64,000 bases of DNA from Fructobacillus tropaeoli (GTDB lineage: Bacteria; Bacillota; Bacilli; Lactobacillales; Lactobacillaceae). The notes beneath the pieces were generated by a model, which was not told the origin of the DNA, made no database searches, and saw nothing but the letters and a program-made list of their open reading frames with translations. Positions 27,848 to 35,091 of this stretch are shown piece by piece. The first letter of the stretch is position 1. Each line of letters begins with the position of its first letter. Made by a program: the position numbers and the translations under genes. The stretch is taken from the NCBI RefSeq assembly GCF_001047135.2, contig NZ_DF968079.1:176663-240662 (forward strand), given 5' to 3'.

Positions 27848-29035
27848 TTATTCTTCGATTTCAGTAACAGTTCCGGCACCAACAGTGTGGCCACCTTCAC
27901 GAACAGTAAACTTCAATCCCTTTTCAATGGCAACTGGTGCGATCAATTCAACGTCGAACGTTACTTGGTCACCAGGCATAACCATTTCAACACCGGCTGG
28001 CAATTCAACAACACCAGTAACATCAGTCGTGTGGAAGTAGAATTGTGGACGGTAGTTAGTGAAGAATGGTGTGTGACGACCACCTTCGTCCTTAGTCAAA
28101 ACATAAACTTCGGCCATGAACTTCTTGTGAGTCTTGATTGAACCAGGAGCAGCCAAAACTTGACCACGTTCGATCTGGTCACGGTCAACACCACGGAGCA
28201 AAGCACCGATGTTGTCACCAGCTTGAGCTTCTTCCAAAGTCTTACGGAACATTTCGATTCCAGTAACCGTAGTCTTTTGGATTTCATCCTTCAAACCAAC
28301 GATTTCAACTTCAGTACCAGTAGTCAAAACACCACGGTCAACACGACCAGAAGCAACAGTACCACGACCAGTGATCGTAAATACGTCTTCGACAGGCATC
28401 AAGAATGGCTTGTCATCTTCACGTGCTGGAGTTGGGATGTATGAATCAACAGCGTCCATCAATTCCATGATGACCTTAGCTTGTTCTTCATCACCTTCCA
28501 AAGCCTTCAAAGCTGAACCCTTGATAACAGGAATGTCATCGCCTGGGAAATCATATTCTGAAAGCAATTCACGAACTTCCATTTCAACCAAGTCGATCAA
28601 TTCTTCATCGTCAACCAAGTCAGTCTTGTTCAAGAAGACAACCAAATGTTCAACACCAACCTGGCGAGCCAACAAGATGTGCTCACGAGTTTGTGGCATA
28701 GGACCATCAGTTGCGGCAACAACCAAGATGGCACCATCCATTTGTGCGGCACCAGTGATCATGTTCTTAACGTAATCCGCGTGACCAGGGGCATCGATGT
28801 GGGCGTAGTGACGAGCATCAGTCTCATATTCGATGTGAGACGTGTTGATCGTGATACCACGTTCCTTTTCTTCAGGAGCGTTATCGATTTCAGCGAAATC
28901 AGTAGCAGTTCCACCATCTTTTTCTGCCAATACCTTTGAGATAGCAGCAGTCAAAGTAGTCTTTCCGTGATCGACGTGTCCGATCGTACCAATGTTAACG
29001 TGGGGCTTATTGCGAACGTAAGTTTCCTTAGCCAA
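27848..29035 (-). CDS. tuf: Elongation factor Tu
   Basis: GTPase that carries aminoacyl-tRNA to the ribosome. 395 aa. G1 GHVDHGKT, switch-I region REERGITI-like ([15 protein letters not shown]), G3 DAPGHADY, G4 NKTD, then beta-barrel domains 2 and 3. Codon use is extremely biased, as expected for a top-expressed gene. The start is a TTG at 29035 (encoding the N-terminal Met of [13 protein letters not shown]) with RBS GGAGG eight bases before it; there is no ATG nearby. A TTG start for tuf is unusual. Monocistronic with strong promoter and terminator. Confidence 0.98.
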   Translation of the reverse strand: MAKETYVRNKPHVNIGTIGHVDHGKTTLTAAISKVLAEKDGGTATDFAEIDNAPEEKERGITINTSHIEYETDARHYAHIDAPGHADYVKNMITGAAQMDGAILVVAATDGPMPQTREHILLARQVGVEHLVVFLNKTDLVDDEELIDLVEMEVRELLSEYDFPGDDIPVIKGSALKALEGDEEQAKVIMELMDAVDSYIPTPAREDDKPFLMPVEDVFTITGRGTVASGRVDRGVLTTGTEVEIVGLKDEIQKTTVTGIEMFRKTLEEAQAGDNIGALLRGVDRDQIERGQVLAAPGSIKTHKKFMAEVYVLTKDEGGRHTPFFTNYRPQFYFHTTDVTGVVELPAGVEMVMPGDQVTFDVELIAPVAIEKGLKFTVREGGHTVGAGTVTEIEE

Positions 29036-29160
29036 TGTAGTTTCCTCCAATTTTATCTCTCAGTTTTTGTCCCGAGAAAATCGTATGTTTATATTTTACA
29101 ACGCCTGGGCCATAAAGGCAACCATTAAACTGCGTTTTTCTGGCACTTAAGCCGACACTT

Positions 29161-29189
29161 ATTATACTAAGTTCTCGAATCTTTGTAAA
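29161..29189 (-). promoter_or_regulatory. Sigma-A promoter of tuf
   Basis: Minus-strand TTTACA (29184-29189) and consensus TATAAT (29161-29166) with exactly 17 bases between, 126 bases upstream of the start codon. Confidence 0.85.
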
Positions 29190-29211
29190 CACCCATTTCC
29201 TAAGGGGTTTA

Positions 29212-30120
29212 CTACCCTGCCAGTTCACTCAGTGCCTGCAAAACCAAGTCGTGCGCCTGCTTTTGTTGGGCCTCTTCTTCCGGTACTTGTTCCTGATAAA
29301 AAGCTGACAAATCAGCATCCACCCAAGCCGTGGCATCCAAGATACTTTCTTCTAGCCGTGGGAACAATAACATGGACTCTAAGCGTAGCTGATCAAACAA
29401 AGCCTGGTAGGCAATTGGGTCTTCTTGGCCAACCTGGTCATCTAAAGCTGCAACCAGTTTTTGAAAGACCTGATTGGAGAACAGTGGCAAGATGGCCTGC
29501 AAATCGATTTGGTAGCGCTGTTGGTCAAGCCACTGATAGGTGACTACCCCCGTTTCCCCGAGCTCCTGCAAGTCACTCAAAAGCGTGCTGCGCATCAATG
29601 GACTGGCAAAGGGATCAACCAGTAAGAATTTCGCCCCCGTCACAAAAGTAGCTACGGGCAAGTGAAAGGCTTGTTGGTAGCGTTCCTGCTGGGCCACCAT
29701 TGATTCATCGCTAAGATGGTAAAAATGCTGGGCAATCGTCTTGAGCGTCTGCTCCTGCTGGTCTTCAGCCTTCCTTTCACCATCTCGAATCTGTGCTAAC
29801 AAATCTTCTGTTAATGCCTGATTTGGACTCTTTAAGGCCCATTGTTGAGCGGACACAAAGTTTTGTATTTGCAAAAGCAGGTCAAAATACAATAAGAACA
29901 GATTTTCATGTTGGGCATAATCCGACAAAAAATCAGTAGCGTAATCTTTGGCCAATTGGTATTGCTGGTCCTCTTTTAAAGCCAGTACCAACTGTCGGTT
30001 CAGAGCCAAAGTTTGCTCTTCTTGATATACTGTCACAAATAAATCAGCTGCCTGGTGGTAATGTTCCTGGTTAAACTCGGCCTCAGCCTGATCTTTGATT
30101 TCAATCAATGTCTTTTCCAA
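29212..30120 (-). CDS. Tetratricopeptide-like helical repeat protein, unknown function
   Basis: 302 aa, all-helical, very rich in Gln, Leu and Ala. Two or three TPR-like units are visible at the N-terminus (EAEFNQEHYHQAADLFVTVY near 13-32, then ALKEDQQYQLAKDYATDFLS). The remainder is an uncharacterised helical region. No signal peptide or transmembrane segment, so cytosolic. Similar TPR proteins occur beside tuf or RNase J genes in lactic acid bacteria, usually with no known role. It is separated from rnjB by a terminator and a tRNA fragment. Confidence 0.7.
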   Translation of the reverse strand: MEKTLIEIKDQAEAEFNQEHYHQAADLFVTVYQEEQTLALNRQLVLALKEDQQYQLAKDYATDFLSDYAQHENLFLLYFDLLLQIQNFVSAQQWALKSPNQALTEDLLAQIRDGERKAEDQQEQTLKTIAQHFYHLSDESMVAQQERYQQAFHLPVATFVTGAKFLLVDPFASPLMRSTLLSDLQELGETGVVTYQWLDQQRYQIDLQAILPLFSNQVFQKLVAALDDQVGQEDPIAYQALFDQLRLESMLLFPRLEESILDATAWVDADLSAFYQEQVPEEEAQQKQAHDLVLQALSELAG

Positions 30121-30172
30121 GTGAAACTCCTTTTTACTCTAATAAGGCAACTTGCGCCTCTATTCTAACAAA

Positions 30173-30198
30173 GAAAAAAGGCCCTGACGGGTCTTTTC
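30173..30198 (-). terminator. Terminator of rnjB
   Basis: Minus-strand AAAAGACCC-GTCA-GGGCCTTTTTTC hairpin and T-tract, between rnjB and the TPR gene. Confidence 0.75.
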
Positions 30199-30218
30199 TC
30201 AAAATGATTGATAACTGC

Positions 30219-30266
30219 AAGTGGCTAAAAATGCCGATGACAGGAATCGAACCCGTTGAGCCACTT
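30219..30266 (-). repeat. Inverted repeat enclosing a tRNA fragment
   Basis: AAGTGGCT (30219-30226) and AGCCACTT (30259-30266) are perfect inverted copies flanking the tRNA-like segment at 30231-30256. Confidence 0.7.
30231..30256 (-). pseudogene. 3'-end fragment of a tRNA gene (probably tRNA-Thr-like)
   Basis: Minus strand reads ACGGG-TTCGATT-CCTGT, a perfect T-arm with the invariant TTCGATT loop, followed by CATCGGC, a 3' acceptor half-stem that would pair with GCCGATG. Upstream of the T-arm there is no anticodon arm, D-arm or 5' acceptor half; rnjB ends about 20 bases away. No CCA is encoded. It cannot fold into a complete tRNA. Confidence 0.7.
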
Positions 30267-30276
30267 TCAGTTTTAA

Positions 30277-32178
30277 TTATTGGTTTGCTGCTTGTTGCTT
30301 GGCTTGGTCTTGATTCTTTTGACCTTTAGCCTTGTTGCCCTGGTTCTTGGGCTTATTTTGCTTTGCTTGATTATTTTGCTTCTTTTGGTTGTTATTTTGG
30401 CCCGGATTCTTTTGACCCTTCTTTTGATCTTTATTTCCGTTTGCCTTCTTGCCCTTTTGACCGGTAGTTTCCTGCCCCTTGGTGTGGTGTGGTCGGCGGT
30501 TTTGGTTAACTTCCATCACCACAGGCATCACCATTGGCCGGCGACGAGTTTCGTTAAACAAGAAGCGAGACAATGATTCGCGAACGCCATTCTTCAACTC
30601 GTTCCAGTCAAAGGCCTTAGCATTTTTCAAATAATCTTCAATGGCATCAATCGTCAGCTTGCCAGCTTCCTTCATCAAGTCACGGTTCGCCTTCACATAG
30701 ACAAAACCACGAGACGTCATCTTTGGCTTTGACACAACCTTGCGCTTTTTGCGATCAATCGTCACCACCGTCACAAAGACACCATCTTCAGACAAAATTC
30801 GGCGGTCGCGAAGAACCACATTACCGATATCATTCAAAGAATCACCATCAATCATGGTTTCGCCAATCGTAAAGCCGCCCTTCTTTTCAAAGGTTTGGCC
30901 ATCATAAACGTACTGGTCGCCACGTTTAGCCATGATAATCTTTTTAGCTGGAATATTAACTTCCTCGGCGGCAGCCTTTGCCGTCACCATCACCCGGAAT
31001 TCACCAGAAACAGGGAAGAAGAATTCCGGCTTCATGAAATTAATCATCATCTGCACGTCTTCAGCTGATCCGTGGCCAGATGACCGTAAATCAGTTGAAA
31101 TCTGCTTGACATCAGCACCCTGTTGGAAGAGCAAGTTTCGCGTCTGCGCCACGTAAGACTCAACAGCAAAGGATGGTGTTGTTGCAATAAAGACCAAGTC
31201 AGAATCGCCCAAGCGGATGTTTGGATTTTCACCCTTCGCCATCTTGTGCAAGTTCTTAACGGGTTCACCCATCTTACCGGTTTCCAAAACAACGATTTGG
31301 CCAGCTGGCAACGTTTCCAAGTCTTTCAAATCAGCAAAAAGTTCTTCCTTTGGCATTGGCAAGTTCAATTTACCCAAATTCAAAGCGGCATGAACGATTT
31401 GTTCCACATCTTGCCCAGAGAAAATCAGGCGTCGATGGGTCTTTGCCGTCGCATCAATCACCTGCTGAACACGCTGAATATTAGAAGCGACAACAGCCAC
31501 AATAATCCGCTTGCCCTTAGCAGCCACAAAGCTGTCTTCAACGTACTGGTGAATCTTCTTCTCACTGACCATTGGCTTACCGATGTCTTCGGTTCCAGCC
31601 GCATCAGCTAACAATGCCAAAACTGGCTTGGCACCAATTTCAGCCAAACGAGCGTAATTTGTTTGGTAAGAAGCTTCCGCCGTTTGGTCGAACTTAAAGT
31701 GACCAGTATAAACAATCTGACCCTCATCCGTTCCCAAAACAACCCCTAAAGCTTCAGGGATTGTATGTGTGGTATTGAAGAATGACACCTTAACGGCCCC
31801 AAAATCAATTTCAGTATTTTCATTAACCACGTGAAAATCATCAAAAGCCTTTAAGTCGGCTTCGTCTTGGATGGCTAATTTGGCCAAAGCAATGGTCAAT
31901 TCAGAACCAAAAATTGGCACTTGAAGCTGTTGCAACAAGTATGGCAAAGCACCAATAGAATCTGCATGGCCGTGTGTCAAAAAGATTCCAGCAATTTTTT
32001 CTTGGTTATTAACGAGGTACTCAAAATCAGGGATGACAACGTCAATCCCGAGTTGTTCCGTTTCGGGGTACTTGAGTCCGGCATCTAAGATGAAAATTTC
32101 ATCGTTGACCGAAACGGCATACATGTTCTTGCCGTTTTCACGCACTCCCCCAAAGGGAATTATTCTTAAATCTGTCAT
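30277..32178 (-). CDS. rnjB: Ribonuclease J2-like beta-CASP nuclease
   Basis: 633 aa. Metallo-beta-lactamase and beta-CASP domains, then the C-terminal domain, to about residue 555. The metal motif reads THGHADSIGALPYL: the HxHxDH final histidine is Ser, as in J2-type enzymes that read HGHADA. Two further ligand sites are altered: LLADAAGTED where J1 has SDST, and PVSGEF where J1 has PVHGEY. So it should be weak or inactive alone and act in a J1/J2 complex for mRNA decay and 5' processing. The last ~70 residues are a Lys/Gln/Asn-rich disordered tail. It follows the infC-rpmI-rplT operon. Confidence 0.88.
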   Translation of the reverse strand: MTDLRIIPFGGVRENGKNMYAVSVNDEIFILDAGLKYPETEQLGIDVVIPDFEYLVNNQEKIAGIFLTHGHADSIGALPYLLQQLQVPIFGSELTIALAKLAIQDEADLKAFDDFHVVNENTEIDFGAVKVSFFNTTHTIPEALGVVLGTDEGQIVYTGHFKFDQTAEASYQTNYARLAEIGAKPVLALLADAAGTEDIGKPMVSEKKIHQYVEDSFVAAKGKRIIVAVVASNIQRVQQVIDATAKTHRRLIFSGQDVEQIVHAALNLGKLNLPMPKEELFADLKDLETLPAGQIVVLETGKMGEPVKNLHKMAKGENPNIRLGDSDLVFIATTPSFAVESYVAQTRNLLFQQGADVKQISTDLRSSGHGSAEDVQMMINFMKPEFFFPVSGEFRVMVTAKAAAEEVNIPAKKIIMAKRGDQYVYDGQTFEKKGGFTIGETMIDGDSLNDIGNVVLRDRRILSEDGVFVTVVTIDRKKRKVVSKPKMTSRGFVYVKANRDLMKEAGKLTIDAIEDYLKNAKAFDWNELKNGVRESLSRFLFNETRRRPMVMPVVMEVNQNRRPHHTKGQETTGQKGKKANGNKDQKKGQKNPGQNNNQKKQNNQAKQNKPKNQGNKAKGQKNQDQAKQQAANQ

Positions 32179-32361
32179 GTTCTATCCTTTTGTCGTTACT
32201 ACTTTTTAAAGCGAATCATCTTGAAAAGGCATATTGGATTATTAGCCTCTTCTTGTCTCGATTTCAATTATATCTAGTTTAACATAAAATCCACTAGCTT
32301 GGGCAAAAGGCAACCGATTCAGCTCAAAAATTGGCAAAAATTAGAAAATGCACATCAAAAA

Positions 32362-32388
32362 GAAAAAGCCAATGCCTTGATTGGCTTG
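32362..32388 (-). terminator. Distal terminator of the infC operon
   Basis: Minus-strand AAGCCAAT-CAAGGC-ATTGGCTT followed by TTTCTTTTT, second of two tandem terminators after rplT. Confidence 0.8.
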
Positions 32389-32398
32389 GCCTTCAAAT

Positions 32399-32435
32399 AA
32401 AAATCAGACTTAGAATAATCTAAGTCTGATTTTTT
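32399..32435 (-). terminator. Proximal terminator of the infC operon
   Basis: AATCAGACTTAGA/TCTAAGTCTGATT, 13-bp perfect stem, ATAA/TTAT loop, T-tract. Both arms contain the recurrent heptamer AAATCAG/CTGATTT. Confidence 0.92.
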
Positions 32436-32450
32436 AGATGTTAATTAAAA

Positions 32451-32870
32451 TTAACGTTCAACCTTAACAGTTGTTTCGGTTGTTGCTGCTGTACGTTCCT
32501 GAACCAAGACAGAACCTTGTTCCAAGGCTTGCTTTGCTTGGTCAGCCAACTTAGCAAAAGTATCGAAGTCAGATACGGCCAAATCAGCCAACATCTTACG
32601 GTTCAATTCGATACCAGCCATGTTCAAACCGTGCATCAACTTTGAGTATGACAAACCGTTCATCCGGGCTGCCGCGTTGATCCGAGCAATCCACAACTTA
32701 CGGAAGTCGCGCTTGCGGTTCTTACGATCGCGGTAAGCGTACAAGTATGACTTGTAAACTTGTTGCTTAGCAACCTTATAATTGATGCGACGTTGGCCAC
32801 GGTAACCCTTAGCCAACTTGATAAACTTTTTGCGACGTGCGCGTGAAACTGTACCACCCTTAACTCGCAT
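32451..32870 (-). CDS. rplT: 50S ribosomal protein L20
   Basis: Early assembly protein of the large subunit and autogenous repressor of its own operon. 139 aa against about 118 usually. The core ([58 protein letters not shown]) is fully conserved. The extra ~20 residues are an Ala/Thr/Glu-rich tail ([19 protein letters not shown]). The start used is the ATG at 32870 behind GGAGGAATTACCC. Third gene of infC-rpmI-rplT. Confidence 0.97.
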   Translation of the reverse strand: MRVKGGTVSRARRKKFIKLAKGYRGQRRINYKVAKQQVYKSYLYAYRDRKNRKRDFRKLWIARINAAARMNGLSYSKLMHGLNMAGIELNRKMLADLAVSDFDTFAKLADQAKQALEQGSVLVQERTAATTETTVKVER

Positions 32871-32913
32871 GGGTAATTCCTCCTAAATAGTATTAATTAA
32901 ACGACCCTTTAAA

Positions 32914-33111
32914 TTAGAGGGTAGACAACAACTTAGCGTACTTCTTGATGGTTGTCTTGTTCATCATCCGAGTACCACGTAATTGACGACGTTGCTTCTT
33001 TGTCTTACCGTGGAAACGGTGTGATGTGTAAGCTGAGGCTGACTTAAAGCCACCCTTAGCTGTCTTCTTGAAACGCTTTGCTGAAGCGCGGTGAGTCTTC
33101 ATCTTGGGCAT
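32914..33111 (-). CDS. rpmI: 50S ribosomal protein L35
   Basis: 65 aa. Typical start [20 protein letters not shown] and C-terminus [14 protein letters not shown]; basic throughout. Second gene of the infC-rpmI-rplT operon with about 43 bases to rplT. Confidence 0.98.
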   Translation of the reverse strand: MPKMKTHRASAKRFKKTAKGGFKSASAYTSHRFHGKTKKQRRQLRGTRMMNKTTIKKYAKLLSTL

Positions 33112-33170
33112 GAGTCCATATTCTCCTATCGTTTTTCAAGTATCTAGCGACCGGTCAAAATGAATCGTGC

Positions 33171-33689
33171 TTAACCCTTCTTAGGAGCTAAGACCAAAAA
33201 CATTTGGCGACCGTCCATCTTAGCACGTTGTTCAACCTTGGCAATATCATCCAATTCGTTGGCCATTCGTTCTAAGACTTCGCGTCCAATATCTTGGTGA
33301 GTGATCATCCGGCCACGGAAACGCAAGTTCAACTTCACCTTGTTTCCCTTTTCAAGGAACTTGATGGCAGCCTTCTTCCGCGTTTCGAAATCACCAGAAT
33401 CAATGACTGGCGACATCCGGACTTCCTTCACCTGGACAACCTTTTGGTTCTTGCGTTGTTCCTTTTGACGCTTTTGCGCCTCGAACTTGGCCTTTCCCCA
33501 ATCCATGATTTTGGCAACAGGTGGTACAGCGTTGGCCTGTACAAGCACCAAATCTTGTCCCAAGTCATCGGCGATGTTTTGCGCATCACGCGTTGACATT
33601 TCTTCTTGCTTACCGTCATGAATTAATAGAACCCGACTTGCTCGGATATTATCGTTGACTAAATCAACTTGTCGTGGTTGACGTGCTAT
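33171..33689 (-). CDS. infC: Translation initiation factor IF-3
   Basis: 172 aa from the proposed start. N-terminal domain [18 protein letters not shown] and the linker, then C-terminal [30 protein letters not shown] with [14 protein letters not shown]. No ATG, GTG or TTG lies at the right place. The in-frame ATA at 33689 follows GGAGG by nine bases and gives a normal-length protein, matching the rare AUU-type start used by infC elsewhere for autoregulation. Transcription begins at a strong promoter and passes an L20-type leader with terminator. Confidence 0.93.
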   Translation of the reverse strand: MARQPRQVDLVNDNIRASRVLLIHDGKQEEMSTRDAQNIADDLGQDLVLVQANAVPPVAKIMDWGKAKFEAQKRQKEQRKNQKVVQVKEVRMSPVIDSGDFETRKKAAIKFLEKGNKVKLNLRFRGRMITHQDIGREVLERMANELDDIAKVEQRAKMDGRQMFLVLAPKKG

Positions 33690-33718
33690 GGCTAGGTACC
33701 TCCAAAAATTTTGTTGTG

Positions 33719-33849
33719 AACAACGAAGAAAAAAATGGGCGAACCGAAGTTCACCCACTTTACCTGACTGTACAAAAAGTACAACGTGTATCTGCCTAGC
33801 AACAGCAATCGTCACGAGGCGAGAAGCGGGTGCTCCTACTTGTTCAACA
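33719..33849 (-). promoter_or_regulatory. L20-type autoregulatory leader of the infC operon
   Basis: About 130 nt of structured 5' leader between the promoter and infC. The minus strand contains GAGCACCCGCTTCTCGCC, which recurs in lactobacillar infC leaders, and pairs of helices ahead of a terminator. The arrangement matches the L20 leader of Firmicutes, where excess L20 favours termination. The family match is by pattern recognition only. Confidence 0.7.
33729..33760 (-). terminator. Attenuator in the infC leader
   Basis: GGGTGAAC-TTCG-GTTCGCCC with an extra-stable UUCG tetraloop, followed by seven T. It sits 40 bases before the infC start codon, so it attenuates transcription rather than ending a gene. 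Confidence 0.88.
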
Positions 33850-33855
33850 CCCAAT

Positions 33856-33884
33856 ACTATACGCACTTTTCATCTTGAAGTCAA
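33856..33884 (-). promoter_or_regulatory. Sigma-A promoter of the infC operon
   Basis: TTGACT (33879-33884) and TATAGT (33856-33861), 17-base spacing on the minus strand. Confidence 0.88.
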
Positions 33885-33909
33885 GACTTTTTTGATTTTT
33901 ATTGAAAAC

Positions 33910-34578
33910 TCAATCGCGTTGGCTATCCTCTACTGCCAAATTAGCCAATAACCGACCGCCAAAGTGATAAACAACTAAAATAGCAAATTGAGCACCAGCA
34001 AAGAGCAGGACAAAGGCGACCATGTGTGCCGAGACAGCATCTTGCGTATTAGCCAACACAAACTTAAAGTTTGTGAAGACATCCCAAGAGTTTAACCGCA
34101 AGAAACGACCCAAATAAATACCAATCGACGAAACCAGTGAAACAATGGCCAAAAGCACCAAGACAGTTAACCCGCCTCTTTTAATAAAGAACTTTTGAAT
34201 CAATAACTCCAATGAAAGAATACCTAGATAAACACCAATAAAAATTCCTGCCGATAGAACAGAATAATTAAAGTACTGATAACGGACGTCCAAAGAATCA
34301 CTAATATATTGCAGATGGATAAAGTCCGTAATCATGTACATGGTATTTGGGAAAAACAGCAACCAGAGGAAGGAAAAGAATGCTTGTAGAAGCTTCGATT
34401 TAAAAATTAGCACCAACAAGGCAAAGTCCAATGGCAACAAAGCCAAAAAGACGTTCCACATTAAGAAGTCAAAATGGGTTGGTGTCACTAAGACGAACAA
34501 AATAAAGGCCAAAACGACCAGGTGAACAACTAGCATATTCATTACATTTCGTTTCGTCATCGCGTTTTTGTACCCCAT
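33910..34578 (-). CDS. DUF1361 integral membrane protein
   Basis: 222 aa with six predicted helices. The DUF1361 hallmark FFPNTMYMITDFIHLQYISD lies near residues 75-94, with Asn, Thr and Asp/His in the loop. Function is unknown in all species. Two Met choices exist near the start (MGYKN and MTKRN); neither has a strong RBS. Encoded upstream of the infC promoter and divergent from rpmF. Confidence 0.82.
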   Translation of the reverse strand: MGYKNAMTKRNVMNMLVVHLVVLAFILFVLVTPTHFDFLMWNVFLALLPLDFALLVLIFKSKLLQAFFSFLWLLFFPNTMYMITDFIHLQYISDSLDVRYQYFNYSVLSAGIFIGVYLGILSLELLIQKFFIKRGGLTVLVLLAIVSLVSSIGIYLGRFLRLNSWDVFTNFKFVLANTQDAVSAHMVAFVLLFAGAQFAILVVYHFGGRLLANLAVEDSQRD

Positions 34579-34716
34579 TACATTCGTTTAACTCTCCCTT
34601 TTATTTCAAAGGGAAGAGATAATTTAATATCATCTATTTTAACAGAACTAAGCCCGTTCGTTAAGCCTTTTTAGCCGTTTATTTCAAAGATTTTACAAGG
34701 AAAAAGATTCCACCGG

Positions 34717-34745
34717 TTGACATTCCCTCATAAATTCGATAAACT
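34717..34745 (+). promoter_or_regulatory. Sigma-A promoter of rpmF
   Basis: Consensus TTGACA (34717-34722) and TAAACT (34740-34745), 17-base spacing. Confidence 0.75.
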
Positions 34746-34783
34746 TAACAGGTTGATAAATTGAACCGAAAGGAGGTGCCAGC

Positions 34784-34957
34784 ATGGCTACCCCATCAAA
34801 CAAGAATTCTAAGTCTCACAAGCGTAACCGCCGCGGACACATCGGTTTGAATGTGCCAAACATTGTTTTGGACAAGACTACTGGTGAATACCGCGTTGCT
34901 CATCGCGTCTCTCCATCAGGGATGTACAACGGTAAGCAAGTGACCGAAAATAAGTAA
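34784..34957 (+). CDS. rpmF: 50S ribosomal protein L32, zinc-free form
   Basis: 57 aa: [20 protein letters not shown] start, then [21 protein letters not shown] and a GMYNGKQV end. The four zinc-ribbon cysteines of ordinary L32 are all absent (IVLDKTTGE and VSPSG stand in place of the two CxxC pairs), so this is the C-minus paralogue. RBS AAAGGAGGTG is near perfect. It has its own promoter and terminator. A C-plus copy under zinc control may exist elsewhere in the genome. Confidence 0.95.
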   Translation: MATPSNKNSKSHKRNRRGHIGLNVPNIVLDKTTGEYRVAHRVSPSGMYNGKQVTENK

Positions 34958-34962
34958 GTTTT

Positions 34963-34995
34963 AAAAAACCTCACTCTGTGTAGTGAGGTTTTTTT
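34963..34995 (+). terminator. Terminator of rpmF
   Basis: AAAAAACCTCACT/AGTGAGGTTTTTTT with a six-base loop. Confidence 0.93.
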
Positions 34996-35091
34996 GTGAC
35001 CAAATCAGTGCCCAATCACCCGCTTTCATCACTTTTTCAATGCTGATTTCCGTTATAATAGAATTGATACCCCTTTGAAGGAGGAAAGACA

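Noticed and set aside
30277-32178. RNase J1 (rnjA)
   Set aside because: The altered metal motifs HGHADS and PVSGEF match J2-type proteins, not J1.
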